Assembly: GCA_020633315.1 (NCBI GenBank)
Contig: JACKDV010000016.1
Span: forward strand, 133,236 to 197,235
DNA: 64,000 nt
Origin: Myxococcales bacterium
GTDB lineage: Bacteria > Myxococcota_A > Polyangia > Nannocystales > Nannocystaceae
Direction of reading: 5' to 3'
The notes beneath the pieces are model-generated. The model was given only the letters and a program-made list of their open reading frames with translations, made no database searches and had not been told where the DNA came from. Made by a program: the position numbers and the translations under genes. This document shows, piece by piece, positions 1 through 8,135 of the stretch (its first letter is position 1; every line of letters starts with the position of its first letter).

Positions 1-1707
1 GAGGACGCGGGGCTGCGTCCGCACTTCGTGCACGACGAGGAGGAGGCGGTGATGGTCGCCCGTGCCTCGTCGCCCGAGCTGGTGCTGGTGGATGGATCGC
101 TGACCCGCGGCGGGTCCGAGTCGCTCCAGCAGATCTTCGCGGCGGCCCCCGGGGCGCTGCGGGTGGTGCTGCTGCCCGCGACCACGGGGGCCTGGGTGAG
201 CACCGCGCATCGCAGCGGGGCGGATGCGATCCTGCCGCTGCCCCTGCAGCGGGCGTCGGTGGGCAAGCTGCTCGTCGATCTCGGCGAGCGCCGCGCCGAG
301 ACCTCGAGCGAGTGGGTGGAGCTGCCCGAGCTGGTCGATCGCAGCGATCGCATGCGGGACGTGTGGCGCTTGGTCGCGCTCGCGTCGAGGGGCGATGCCT
401 CGGTGCTGGTGAGCGGGGAGACCGGGGCCGGCAAGGAGGCGGTGGCGAGGGCCTTGCATCGCTTCTCGCCGCGTCGCCACGGGCCCTTCGTGGCGATCAA
501 CTGCGCGGCCCTGCCCGAGACGCTGCTCGAGTCGGAGCTGTTCGGGCACGAGAAGGGCGCCTTCACCGGGGCTGCGGGGCAGCACAAGGGCCGCTTCGAG
601 CTCGCCGACGGGGGCACCCTGTTCCTCGACGAGATCGGCGACCTGCCGCTGTCGCTGCAGGTGAAGCTGCTGCGGATCCTGCAGGAGCAACGCTTCGAGC
701 GGCTCGGCGGATCCAAGACGATCTCGGTGGACGTCCGCATCGTCTCGGCCACCCACCGCGACCTCGAGGAGGAGGTGCGCCGCGGGAGGTTCCGGGCCGA
801 TCTCTACTATCGGATCCGGGTGCTGCTCATCCGGGTGGCCCCGCTGCACCTGCGCAAGGAAGACATCCTGCCGCTGTGGGATCACTTCCTGAGCGAGGGG
901 GCGGAGCGGGAGGGCCGGCCTCCCCCCGAGACCAGCATGGCCGCGCGACGTCGGCTGCTGCGTCATCGCTGGCCGGGCAACGTCCGCGAGCTGCACAACG
1001 CGTCGGCGCACGCGCTGATGCTGGCCGGCTCGCGGACGATCCAGCCCGCCGATCTGCCCGAGACCCTGCTCGAGCACCACGCGGGCGACTCGGGGGCCTC
1101 GCTGGTGGGGATGACCCTCAAGGACATCGAGCGGGCGGCGATCCTCGAGACCTACGCGGCGTTGGGCACGGTGAAGGCGGCGGCCGACGCCCTGGGGGTC
1201 TCGCCGCGGAAGATCCACTATCGCCTCAAGGAGTACCGCGAGGACGGGGTCCCCGAGGCACGGCTGCGCGGTCCGGAGCACCGAGAGCCCGCGGGGGACG
1301 GGCCCGAGCCCGAGCTCGACTCGCCGCCGCGGATCCTGCTCGCGGAGGACGACGACGAGCTGCGCTGGAGCCTGCACGACTTCCTGCGGTGCTCGGGCTA
1401 CCAGGTGGTCGCGGTGCGAGACGGGCACGCGCTGCTCGAGCACCTCGGGGCCGCGGTGTTCCTCGAGCAGCGGGACTCGCCCCCCGACGCCATCATCACC
1501 GACATGCGCATGCCGTTCATGACCGGTCTGCAGATCTTGCAGAAGGTACGGGAGCGCGAGTGGTCGACGCCGGTGGTGATGATCAGCGCCTTCGGCGACC
1601 GGGAGCTGCGACGGCGGGCCACCGAGCTGGGGGCGGTGGCCTTCCTCGACAAGCCCATCGACACGGATGCGCTGCTGCGAGTCCTGCACGAGGTGGTGGG
1701 CAAGTGA
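1..1707 (+). CDS. Sigma54-dependent response regulator (REC-AAA-Fis-REC), 5' truncated
   Basis: The reading frame is open to base 1, so the gene begins upstream; about 568 residues are visible. Order of domains: the end of a receiver-like domain (LVLVDGS supplies a phospho-acceptor-like Asp), a sigma54-interaction AAA+ ATPase with Walker A GETGAGKE (415-438) and the sigma54-contacting GAFTGA loop (556-573), a Walker B region LFLDEIGDLP, a Fis-type helix-turn-helix around 1111-1240, and a second complete receiver (about 1330-1700) with an acidic EDDDE cluster, Asp in IITDMRMP and the conserved Lys in FLDKPID. NtrC-family proteins normally carry one N-terminal receiver, so the C-terminal one is unusual. 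It is followed 115 bp later by a hybrid kinase that may be its partner. The family role is opening sigma54 promoters by ATP hydrolysis; its targets are unknown. Confidence 0.93.
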   Translation, partial: EDAGLRPHFVHDEEEAVMVARASSPELVLVDGSLTRGGSESLQQIFAAAPGALRVVLLPATTGAWVSTAHRSGADAILPLPLQRASVGKLLVDLGERRAETSSEWVELPELVDRSDRMRDVWRLVALASRGDASVLVSGETGAGKEAVARALHRFSPRRHGPFVAINCAALPETLLESELFGHEKGAFTGAAGQHKGRFELADGGTLFLDEIGDLPLSLQVKLLRILQEQRFERLGGSKTISVDVRIVSATHRDLEEEVRRGRFRADLYYRIRVLLIRVAPLHLRKEDILPLWDHFLSEGAEREGRPPPETSMAARRRLLRHRWPGNVRELHNASAHALMLAGSRTIQPADLPETLLEHHAGDSGASLVGMTLKDIERAAILETYAALGTVKAAADALGVSPRKIHYRLKEYREDGVPEARLRGPEHREPAGDGPEPELDSPPRILLAEDDDELRWSLHDFLRCSGYQVVAVRDGHALLEHLGAAVFLEQRDSPPDAIITDMRMPFMTGLQILQKVREREWSTPVVMISAFGDRELRRRATELGAVAFLDKPIDTDALLRVLHEVVGK

Positions 1708-1822
1708 GCGCGAGGCCGGGCGTACGCTCGCCGGCCCCGCCAGGGGGCGAGGCGCCCGAGCCGGGGCGCCGTCGTCCCGGTTGGCCCGCATCTGGCAACG
1801 AAGCGAAGGAGAGGGATGTCTC

Positions 1823-3538
1823 ATGGTGAGCACCAGCAAGGCGAGCGATGAGGCGGGGGCCGAGCTCCCGTCGGATGTCCTGGTCGTCGACGACGATCCG
1901 AGCAACCTCGCGGCGATCGAGGAGATGCTCCGGGAGCTGGGGGTGCGGGTGACGGCCAGCCGGTCGGGGGAGGAGTGCCTGCGGCACCTCGTCCACCACC
2001 GCTTCGCCGTGGTCCTGCTCGACATCAACCTGCCCGGGCTCAGCGGCTTCGAGACGGCCCGCCTCATCCGCTCGCGCGAGCACAGCCGGCACGTGCCGAT
2101 CATCTTCATCACCGCGCAGAGCCAGGAGGAGCAGCAGATCCGCCGCGGCTACGAGCTCGGTGCGGTCGACTACCTGTTCAAGCCGGTGGTCCCCGAGGTG
2201 CTGCGGGCCAAGGTCAAGGTGTTCGTGGAGCTGCGCAACCGCACCGAAGAGGCCGCGCGCCAGGCCGAGCGCCTGCGGGAGGCCGAGCGTACCGAGGCGA
2301 TCCGGCGCCTGCAGATCGAGCGGCGGCGCTGGGAGGCCGACGAGCTGCGGCGTCAGGTGGAGCAGCAGCGGCTGATCAACGACGAGCTGTCCAAGCTCGA
2401 CCGCCGCAAGGACGAGTTCATCGCGCTGCTGGCCCACGAGCTGCGCAACCCGCTGGTGCCGCTGGTGACGGGGCTGCACCTCATCGAGTCGCGCGAGCCC
2501 GAGGACCCGGTGATCGTGGAGGTCAGAGAGCGCATGGCCCGGCAGGTCGCGCACCTCGAGCGCCTGGTGGGCGACCTGCTGGACTTCGCCCGGATCGGGG
2601 CGGGGCGGCTCGAGCTCGACCTCGATCGCATCGATCTGCGCGCGGTGGTGGAGCGTGCCTGCGAGATGTGCCGCGACGAGATCGCGCGACGCGGTCAGGT
2701 GCTGGTGGTCGAGGGACCGCCGGAGCCCGTGGAGGTGCGCGCTGATCTCGTGCGGATGACCCAGGTGGTCTCCAACCTGCTCAACAACGCCTCGCGCTAC
2801 TCCGAGGGCGGCGATCGGATCTGGATGCGCTGGGGGGCCGAGGACGGCGAGGCGTTCCTGCGGGTGACCGACGAGGGACGGGGGATCGCACCGGAGTTCA
2901 TCGACCACGTGTTCGACACCTTCGCCCGCGAGCGCCGGGAAGGCGGCGGCCTGGGCCTGGGCCTGGCCCTGGTGCGCGAGCTGGTCGACGAGCACGGCGG
3001 CACCGTGGAGGCCGCGAGCGACGGGCCGGGGCACGGCAGCGAGTTCGTGGTCCGCCTGCCCACCCTCGACGCGCGGCGCTCGAGCGCCTCGCCTCCGCGC
3101 CCGCGCTCGCCGACGCCCATTCGGGTGCCGCTGCGGGTGGTGCTGGTGGAGGATCACGCCGACATCCGCGACCTGGTGGCCCGGCTGGTGGAGTCGTGGG
3201 GCCACTCGGTGGTCGGGGTGGCGGGCACCGGGGCCGAGGCGATCGAGTGCATGCTCAGGGAGCGACCCGACGTGGCGGTGGTGGACATCGGCCTGCCCGA
3301 CATCGACGGCTACGAGGTGGCGCGGCGGGTGTGCCACGAGCTGGGGTTGTTCCGGCCCGGCCTCGTGGCGATGAGCGGCTACGGCCAGGAGCAGGACGTG
3401 CGGCGCGCCCACGCGGCCGGCTTCGACCTCCACCTCGTCAAGCCTCCCGATCCCGGCGAGCTCTGCGATGCGATCGAGCAGGCCCACATGGGGCGGCCGC
3501 GCATGGTCACCGGGCGGAGGCACCTGGTGGTTCGCTGA
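1823..3538 (+). CDS. Hybrid histidine kinase REC-HisKA-HATPase-REC
   Basis: The protein has 571 residues. The ATG at 1823 is chosen because an AAGGAG-type ribosome site lies about 11 bases upstream. An N-terminal receiver (acidic VVDDD; phospho-Asp67 in VLLDINLPG) is followed by a charged coiled-coil (about 130-185), a HisKA helix with the phospho-His at residue 205 (HELRNPL), an ATPase domain (N box NLLNNA, DEGRG, GLGLGLALV) and a C-terminal receiver (VVDIGLPD; Lys in VKPP). There is no membrane segment or signal peptide, so it is a cytoplasmic kinase that probably receives phosphate or signals through its first receiver. It lies just downstream of the sigma54 regulator in the same direction, which suggests one phosphorelay. 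Confidence 0.93.
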   Translation: MVSTSKASDEAGAELPSDVLVVDDDPSNLAAIEEMLRELGVRVTASRSGEECLRHLVHHRFAVVLLDINLPGLSGFETARLIRSREHSRHVPIIFITAQSQEEQQIRRGYELGAVDYLFKPVVPEVLRAKVKVFVELRNRTEEAARQAERLREAERTEAIRRLQIERRRWEADELRRQVEQQRLINDELSKLDRRKDEFIALLAHELRNPLVPLVTGLHLIESREPEDPVIVEVRERMARQVAHLERLVGDLLDFARIGAGRLELDLDRIDLRAVVERACEMCRDEIARRGQVLVVEGPPEPVEVRADLVRMTQVVSNLLNNASRYSEGGDRIWMRWGAEDGEAFLRVTDEGRGIAPEFIDHVFDTFARERREGGGLGLGLALVRELVDEHGGTVEAASDGPGHGSEFVVRLPTLDARRSSASPPRPRSPTPIRVPLRVVLVEDHADIRDLVARLVESWGHSVVGVAGTGAEAIECMLRERPDVAVVDIGLPDIDGYEVARRVCHELGLFRPGLVAMSGYGQEQDVRRAHAAGFDLHLVKPPDPGELCDAIEQAHMGRPRMVTGRRHLVVR

Positions 3539-3574
3539 GTCGTGGGGTCGGCGGCCGCGCCCCCGCGCCGGCGC

Positions 3575-3580
3575 TATAGT
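3575..3580 (+). promoter_or_regulatory. TATAGT -10-like hexamer before the thioesterase
   Basis: TATAGT ends 9 bases before the ATG at 3590, a spacing that would place transcription start close to the start codon. Confidence 0.45.
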
Positions 3581-3589
3581 CCGGGCTCG

Positions 3590-4045
3590 ATGAGCGATGC
3601 TTCCGATCTCACCGCGATGGCCAACCGATCCCGCGGCGGCTTCAACGAGACCCTGGGCCTGCGCTTCGTGCGGGTCACCACCGAGGAGGTCGTGGCCGAG
3701 GTGCCCGTGGGGCCGCACCTGCTGCAGCCCTACGGCCTGGTGCACGGAGGCGTGCTCGCGTCGATGGTGGAGACGCTGTGCTCGGTGGGGGCGGCGATCG
3801 ACGCGATGCCGCGGGGCCAGACCACGGTGGGGCTGGAGAACAGCACCTCGTTCCTGCGGGCCACCCGGAGCGGCACGCTGCGGGGGATCGCCCGGGCGGT
3901 GCACCGGGGCCGCCGCACGCAGGTGTGGGAGGTGGAGATCCTCGACGACGCCGGCGAGCGGGTGGCCACGGGGCGGGTGCGGATGATGGTGCTCGACGAG
4001 GGCGCCGCGCTGGCGGGCCGCACGGTGGGCGTCGAGACGCAGTGA
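3590..4045 (+). CDS. Hotdog-fold thioesterase (PaaI/YdiI-like)
   Basis: This 151-residue protein matches the small acyl-CoA thioesterase pattern. It has a central HGG motif (LVHGGVLASMVET) where the family carries its hotdog helix and active-site acidic residue, and a conserved strand ending in ENSTSFLR. Family members hydrolyse acyl-CoA or aryl-CoA thioesters in the cytoplasm, usually as tetramers. The first in-frame ATG that fits the family length is at 3590, with a -10-like TATAGT immediately upstream and no clear ribosome site. It sits alone between the two-component genes and the minus-strand operon. The substrate cannot be deduced. Confidence 0.85.
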   Translation: MSDASDLTAMANRSRGGFNETLGLRFVRVTTEEVVAEVPVGPHLLQPYGLVHGGVLASMVETLCSVGAAIDAMPRGQTTVGLENSTSFLRATRSGTLRGIARAVHRGRRTQVWEVEILDDAGERVATGRVRMMVLDEGAALAGRTVGVETQ

Positions 4046-4066
4046 GCTCCGCCGAGGGCCCGGCGC

Positions 4067-5257
4067 TCAGGGATCGCTGAGCAGCACCCGCACGCGGGCC
4101 TCGAGGAAGCTGCCGGCCACGATGTCGAGGGCGCCGTCGTCGTCGAGATCGACCAGCGCGATCTGATCGACCGGAGCATCGAGCCCGAGCTCGCTCGGGC
4201 CGCTGAAGTCCCCGCGGCGGCTGCCCAGGTAGGCCTCGAGCTCGGCCGAGCCCGAGCGGGCCCGCAGCAGGTCGAGGGTGCCGTCGTCGTCGAGGTCGCC
4301 CAGCGCCAGCGGGCTGGCCTCGAGCCCGGGGGCGCGCGTGCGCGTGCGCTCGTGCAGGGCGCCATCGCTCGGGTCGAGCACGATCAGGGCCTCGTCGTCG
4401 AAGCTGCCCACCAGCACCTCCACCCCGCCGTCGCCGTCGAGATCGCGGGCGGTGGCCCAGCTCACCCGCAGCCCCGGCGGGGTCACCGGGAGCAGCGAGC
4501 CGAAGCGCAGGCCCGTCTGCCCCGGGGCCACCGCCAGGGCCTCGCTCGCGCCGCCCTGCACGTAGAGCAGGTCGGGGAGGGGATCGCCGTCGAAGTCGAG
4601 CAGGCCGAAGCCATTGGGCTCGAACGGGAACCCGAGGCCCTCGATGGGGTTGAGCACGGGCGCGGCGAAGATCCCCGACTCGTCCTGCTCGGCGATCGAC
4701 AGCGCCATGCCGCCGGCCTCGAGCCGGCCGAGCACCACCACCTCGGTCAGGCCGTCCTCGTCGATGTCGAACAGGCCGGAGCCGAAGGTGGCCACGCCGG
4801 TGGGCACGGAGATGGGCGGCTCGAACACGCCGGTGCTCGTGCCGCGGAACAGCGACACCGAGGGCCCGCACTCGTCCACCAGCAGATCGGTGATCGCGTC
4901 GTCGTCGAGCGCCCCCGGGACCGGGTGCGCGCTGCAGCCGAACACGCTCGGGTCGATCGGATCGGCGAATGCTCCGGTGCCGTCGCCACGCCACAGGCGG
5001 GCGTCGACGGTGCCCGCGGGATCGGTGCCCAGCACCATCAGATCGGCATGGCCGTCGCCGTCGAAGTCGCCCGTGCGCAGGGCCAGCGGGGCGATGGTGT
5101 CGACCTCCAGCTCGCTGCGCGGGCCCAGGCCCAGGCACAGCTCGCCGCGGCCGAGGCGGCCGTCGCCGCAGGAGCCGTCGTGGATCACCCGGTCGACGCA
5201 GCCCGGGGCGAGGCCGAGCAGCAGGGCGAGCAGGGTCGTGGGACGGAGGGCTCGCAT
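4067..5257 (-). CDS. VCBS/FG-GAP repeat lipoprotein
   Basis: The product is 396 residues. It begins with a lipoprotein signal (hydrophobic stretch, then LAPGC), so Cys19 or close to it would be lipidated. The mature part opens with a short Cys-rich CGDG segment and continues as repeated calcium-loop-like strands (DFDGDGHADL, DIDEDGLTEV, DFDGDPLPDL, DLDGDGGVEV, DLDDDGTLDL, DLDDDGALDI), the hallmark of a seven-bladed FG-GAP propeller. Such proteins are usually surface-exposed and bind ligand or partner proteins. It is the last gene of the minus-strand lamin-tail/nuclease run, 69 bp after the barrel gene, and may be co-transcribed or may use its own TACGCT hexamer. Confidence 0.85.
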   Translation of the reverse strand: MRALRPTTLLALLLGLAPGCVDRVIHDGSCGDGRLGRGELCLGLGPRSELEVDTIAPLALRTGDFDGDGHADLMVLGTDPAGTVDARLWRGDGTGAFADPIDPSVFGCSAHPVPGALDDDAITDLLVDECGPSVSLFRGTSTGVFEPPISVPTGVATFGSGLFDIDEDGLTEVVVLGRLEAGGMALSIAEQDESGIFAAPVLNPIEGLGFPFEPNGFGLLDFDGDPLPDLLYVQGGASEALAVAPGQTGLRFGSLLPVTPPGLRVSWATARDLDGDGGVEVLVGSFDDEALIVLDPSDGALHERTRTRAPGLEASPLALGDLDDDGTLDLLRARSGSAELEAYLGSRRGDFSGPSELGLDAPVDQIALVDLDDDGALDIVAGSFLEARVRVLLSDP

Positions 5258-5273
5258 GGAGGGGCCGTCGCCA

Positions 5274-5279
5274 AGCGTA
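5274..5279 (-). promoter_or_regulatory. TACGCT hexamer before the VCBS lipoprotein
   Basis: On the minus strand TACGCT lies 16 bases before the ATG at 5257. It could provide an internal promoter in the operon. Confidence 0.35.
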
Positions 5280-5326
5280 GCAGCAGCCGCGGCCGTCTCG
5301 GCCGGGCGGTGGCGACGCTGAGCCCG

Positions 5327-7639
5327 CTAGAAGCGGGACTGGAGCTGCAGGCGGATCCAGTGCTCGGGGTTGGGACGACGGGTCGCGGTGCTGTCGCGGG
5401 TGTCCACGTAGGCGTAGACGTCGTAGCGCAGCATGGGCACGAACCAGGGGCGCACCTTGTACTGGACCTCGAGGTAGGTCCACACCGAATTCTCGAGCCG
5501 GCTGTTGTCGGCGATGTCCTCCCAGTACCAGCGCACGCGGGCGCGCAGGCGCAGGGGGTCGACGGGCTTGGCCACGATCGACAAGAACGCGTTGATGTCC
5601 TGGCGCAGGCGGTTGTTGGCCTCGATCCGCGCCAGGTCGCCCTCGTCGAGGGGGTCGAAGGTGGCGAAGTCGATGTCGTCGTCGAAGTCGTTGGCTCGCG
5701 AGAAGGTGGTGTCGACGAACAGCGAGTTCTGCCACTCGTGGCGGTACTGCAGCGTGAAGTAGAGCTTCTTGATCGGCTGGAAGCGCGAGCGGGCGGTCAT
5801 CTGCACCCGCTGGCCGCCGCACAGGATCGCGTCGCCGGGGAAGCCGGTGATCGGGCCGGGCGTGGCGGTCTGGTCGATGCAGCCCGAGAAGCGGGGCTTG
5901 CCCAGGTCGTTGTTCTGGTACTCGAGCCACAGGCCGGGTCGCCACCACGGGGTGACGTCCACGTCGGCGCGGGTGTAGATGCGGGTGCGGGGCTGCAGGC
6001 TGGAGGGGCGCACCCAGAAGTCGGCGAAGGTCCGCAGGTTGGCGCGATCGGCCAGGCGGGCGGTGTGACGGATGCGGCCGCCGGCCTCGTCACGGGCCTG
6101 GTTGCCCTCGTGGCGGTCGCGCGCCGAGATCGGCCGCGAGTAGGGGTTGGCGTAGCGCGGATCGTAGTAGCGGGCGCTCAGCTCGAGCTCGTGGTCGTTC
6201 CACGAGGCAGTGTGCCGCACGATCCCCGCGAAGCCGCCCCCGCCGTCCTGCTCCTGCGGGACCGAGTCGAAGCTGCGCGAGACCTCACCGAACAGATCGG
6301 CCCAGCGGTGGCCCCAGCTGAAGTCGGCGCCCACCGCCCCGAACGAGCCCCCCCGGGGGAAGCGCTCGGCCGGCTGGAAGTCGAGGTCGGCCCCCTCCAC
6401 GCGCCAGCGCGGGATGCTGCCGTAGCCCGTCATCCCCACGTGGACCCGGTCGTCGTGGAACCAGCTGAGGTTGGCGCCCTGGGTGAACACGTCGACCACG
6501 TTGGGCAGCGTGCGGTACACGTGGCGGCTGGCCGGGGCCAGGGGATCGTCGGGGTTCACGTTGTAGACGTCGGGAGCGGAGCACTCCACGTCGTCCGACC
6601 GCGGGTCGGCGCAGCGATCGGGATCGTAGACCCGGTACTGGTAGAGATCGTGGTTCTGCATCGACCAGAACCCATAGGCCTGCAGCCACCCCACCGGCAG
6701 CGGGAGCACCTTGGCCCCGGCGGCCACGCCCCGCAGCCCGGGGCTCCAGCGGAACGACGGGGCCCCGCGCTGGTCCTCCTCGTCGCAGGGCGACTCCCGC
6801 AGCTCGCCCGCCGACTCCCGGCACAGGCGGGTCAGGTCGTAGCGGGTGACGACGGCGTCGTCGAGGACGTAGCCGTTGGGGGTGTAGCGGCGGGTGTCGT
6901 CGAAGGTGAGCCGCTGGCCGAAGCCGATGCGATAGCTGCCGGCGATCACCCCCCAGCGGGCGGTGTCCCACTGGGCGTAGAGCTTGGGCACCCGCGGGCG
7001 CGGGCCGTCGCCGGCCGCCACCAGGGCCCCGCGGTTGGGATCCCAGCGCACGGGGCCGAGCATCTGCGGGTCGAGCAGCGCCGCCCCGCCCACGGTGAGG
7101 TTGCCCAGCGCCTTGATCCGCGCCTGCAGGGCCATGGGGGGCACCCGCGGATCGGTGGGCACGTAGGTCATGCGGTAGCGGAGCTGCCCGTGCACTGCTC
7201 CGCGCTGCGCCTCGAGGTCGGGGACCACCAGGAAGGCGGCGAGCGAGGCCAGGGTGCGCTGGGTGAGCACCCCCGCGATCACCAGGTCGGCCGGATCGGC
7301 GATGCGCCCGGCCTCCTGCCGGTAGGCGAGGATCCGGTCCACGTCCTCGTAGGTGAGGTTGGGCAGGGCGTAGAGGTCCTCGCGCGAGGCCCGGTCGAGA
7401 TCGGTGCCCCGGCGCATCAGCTCCACCAGGGTCTCGTAGGTGGTGTCGCTGATCTGATCGGTGAGCAGCAGCTCGTTGAGCTCCTCCTCGTCGTCGACGT
7501 CGATGAACACCTCGTACTCGACGGCCGCGGCGGGCCGGGGCCAGGCCGAGGCAACCAGCGCCCCGGCCAGGGCAGCACCCCGCAGGGTCCGGCTCCATGC
7601 GCCCCGCAGCCGGCGACCGGCGCCGGAGCCCTTCAGCAC
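5327..7639 (-). CDS. Helix-hairpin-helix outer-membrane beta-barrel protein
   Basis: Starting at the GTG at 7639, the product has 770 residues. A basic, hydrophobic signal peptide ends at PAAA (about residue 39). Next is an acidic segment and a helix-hairpin-helix region (ALPNLTYEDVDRIL, then QEAGRI and GVLTQRTLASL), resembling the ComEA-type DNA-binding HhH. The remaining 600 residues are rich in alternating aromatic/polar strands (RYRMTYV, LYAQWDTARWGVIAGSYRIGF, ending in QLQSRF with a terminal Phe), typical of an outer-membrane beta-barrel. The start overlaps the stop of the upstream nuclease in GTGCTGA, implying translational coupling. An ATG further in would remove the signal peptide. 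DNA binding is inferred from the HhH and not shown. Confidence 0.8.
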   Translation of the reverse strand: MLKGSGAGRRLRGAWSRTLRGAALAGALVASAWPRPAAAVEYEVFIDVDDEEELNELLLTDQISDTTYETLVELMRRGTDLDRASREDLYALPNLTYEDVDRILAYRQEAGRIADPADLVIAGVLTQRTLASLAAFLVVPDLEAQRGAVHGQLRYRMTYVPTDPRVPPMALQARIKALGNLTVGGAALLDPQMLGPVRWDPNRGALVAAGDGPRPRVPKLYAQWDTARWGVIAGSYRIGFGQRLTFDDTRRYTPNGYVLDDAVVTRYDLTRLCRESAGELRESPCDEEDQRGAPSFRWSPGLRGVAAGAKVLPLPVGWLQAYGFWSMQNHDLYQYRVYDPDRCADPRSDDVECSAPDVYNVNPDDPLAPASRHVYRTLPNVVDVFTQGANLSWFHDDRVHVGMTGYGSIPRWRVEGADLDFQPAERFPRGGSFGAVGADFSWGHRWADLFGEVSRSFDSVPQEQDGGGGFAGIVRHTASWNDHELELSARYYDPRYANPYSRPISARDRHEGNQARDEAGGRIRHTARLADRANLRTFADFWVRPSSLQPRTRIYTRADVDVTPWWRPGLWLEYQNNDLGKPRFSGCIDQTATPGPITGFPGDAILCGGQRVQMTARSRFQPIKKLYFTLQYRHEWQNSLFVDTTFSRANDFDDDIDFATFDPLDEGDLARIEANNRLRQDINAFLSIVAKPVDPLRLRARVRWYWEDIADNSRLENSVWTYLEVQYKVRPWFVPMLRYDVYAYVDTRDSTATRRPNPEHWIRLQLQSRF

Positions 7640-8127
7640 GAAGCCTCCACGCACTGGCCCCACATACCCACCAGGCCCGCCTGGGCCTCCTCCTCGATCC
7701 GCTCGTACTCGTCGGCCCGATCGTCGCCGTTGGGCGGGATGTGGAGCACGCAGGCGAAGCCGCGCTCGAGCAGCAGCTCGTTGATCACGCGCCCGTTGGG
7801 CAGGGTCACGTAGGCCAGCAGCCGGTCGTAGGCGTCGGTGCACTCGGTGTCGTAGCTGAGGTGGACCTTCTGGCCCTCCACGATGCTGCGGTTGAAGTCG
7901 CTGGCCTCCGGCCCGAAGCACTCGGGATCTCCGGTGACCTCGGGGGTGTCGACCAGCAGGTAGCGCACCCGGTCGCCGGTATCGAGCAGCACGGTGTCAC
8001 CGTCGATGACCCGCTCCACCACCGCATCGGAGGGGCCGCACTCGTAGCCGTCGCCGCAGGCCAGGCCCAGGCCCAGCCCCATCGCCAGGCCCACCAGCGG
8101 CACCAGTGCCCGTCGTCGCCTCGACAT
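7633..8127 (-). CDS. Thermonuclease-family (SNase) lipoprotein 2
   Basis: The product is 164 residues from the ATG at 8127. That start is preferred because GAGGACCCCC stands directly before it, the same context as the gene upstream; a GTG at 8142 is the alternative. A lipoprotein signal ends in LGLAC. The rest is a compact staphylococcal-nuclease fold with the catalytic features in place: Asp in VIDGDTV, Arg and Glu in RYLLVDTPE, and the second Arg in YDRLLAYV. Such enzymes cut DNA and RNA with Ca2+. The lipid anchor would hold the nuclease in the envelope. Its stop overlaps the start of the HhH barrel gene by 7 bases. There are several extra cysteines, including two near the C-terminus. Confidence 0.87.
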   Translation of the reverse strand: MSRRRRALVPLVGLAMGLGLGLACGDGYECGPSDAVVERVIDGDTVLLDTGDRVRYLLVDTPEVTGDPECFGPEASDFNRSIVEGQKVHLSYDTECTDAYDRLLAYVTLPNGRVINELLLERGFACVLHIPPNGDDRADEYERIEEEAQAGLVGMWGQCVEASC

Positions 8128-8135
8128 GGGGGTCC

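Noticed and set aside
4352..7813. Very long open frame on the plus strand, antisense to the HhH barrel and VCBS genes
   Set aside because: It is an artefact of high third-position GC: the translation is rich in His, Gly, Val and Arg with no domain, and it lies over two well-supported genes.
7640..7921. Upstream N-terminal extension of the HhH barrel gene
   Set aside because: The extra 94 residues are the shadow of the nuclease gene in another frame. A GTG at 7639 begins directly before a signal peptide.
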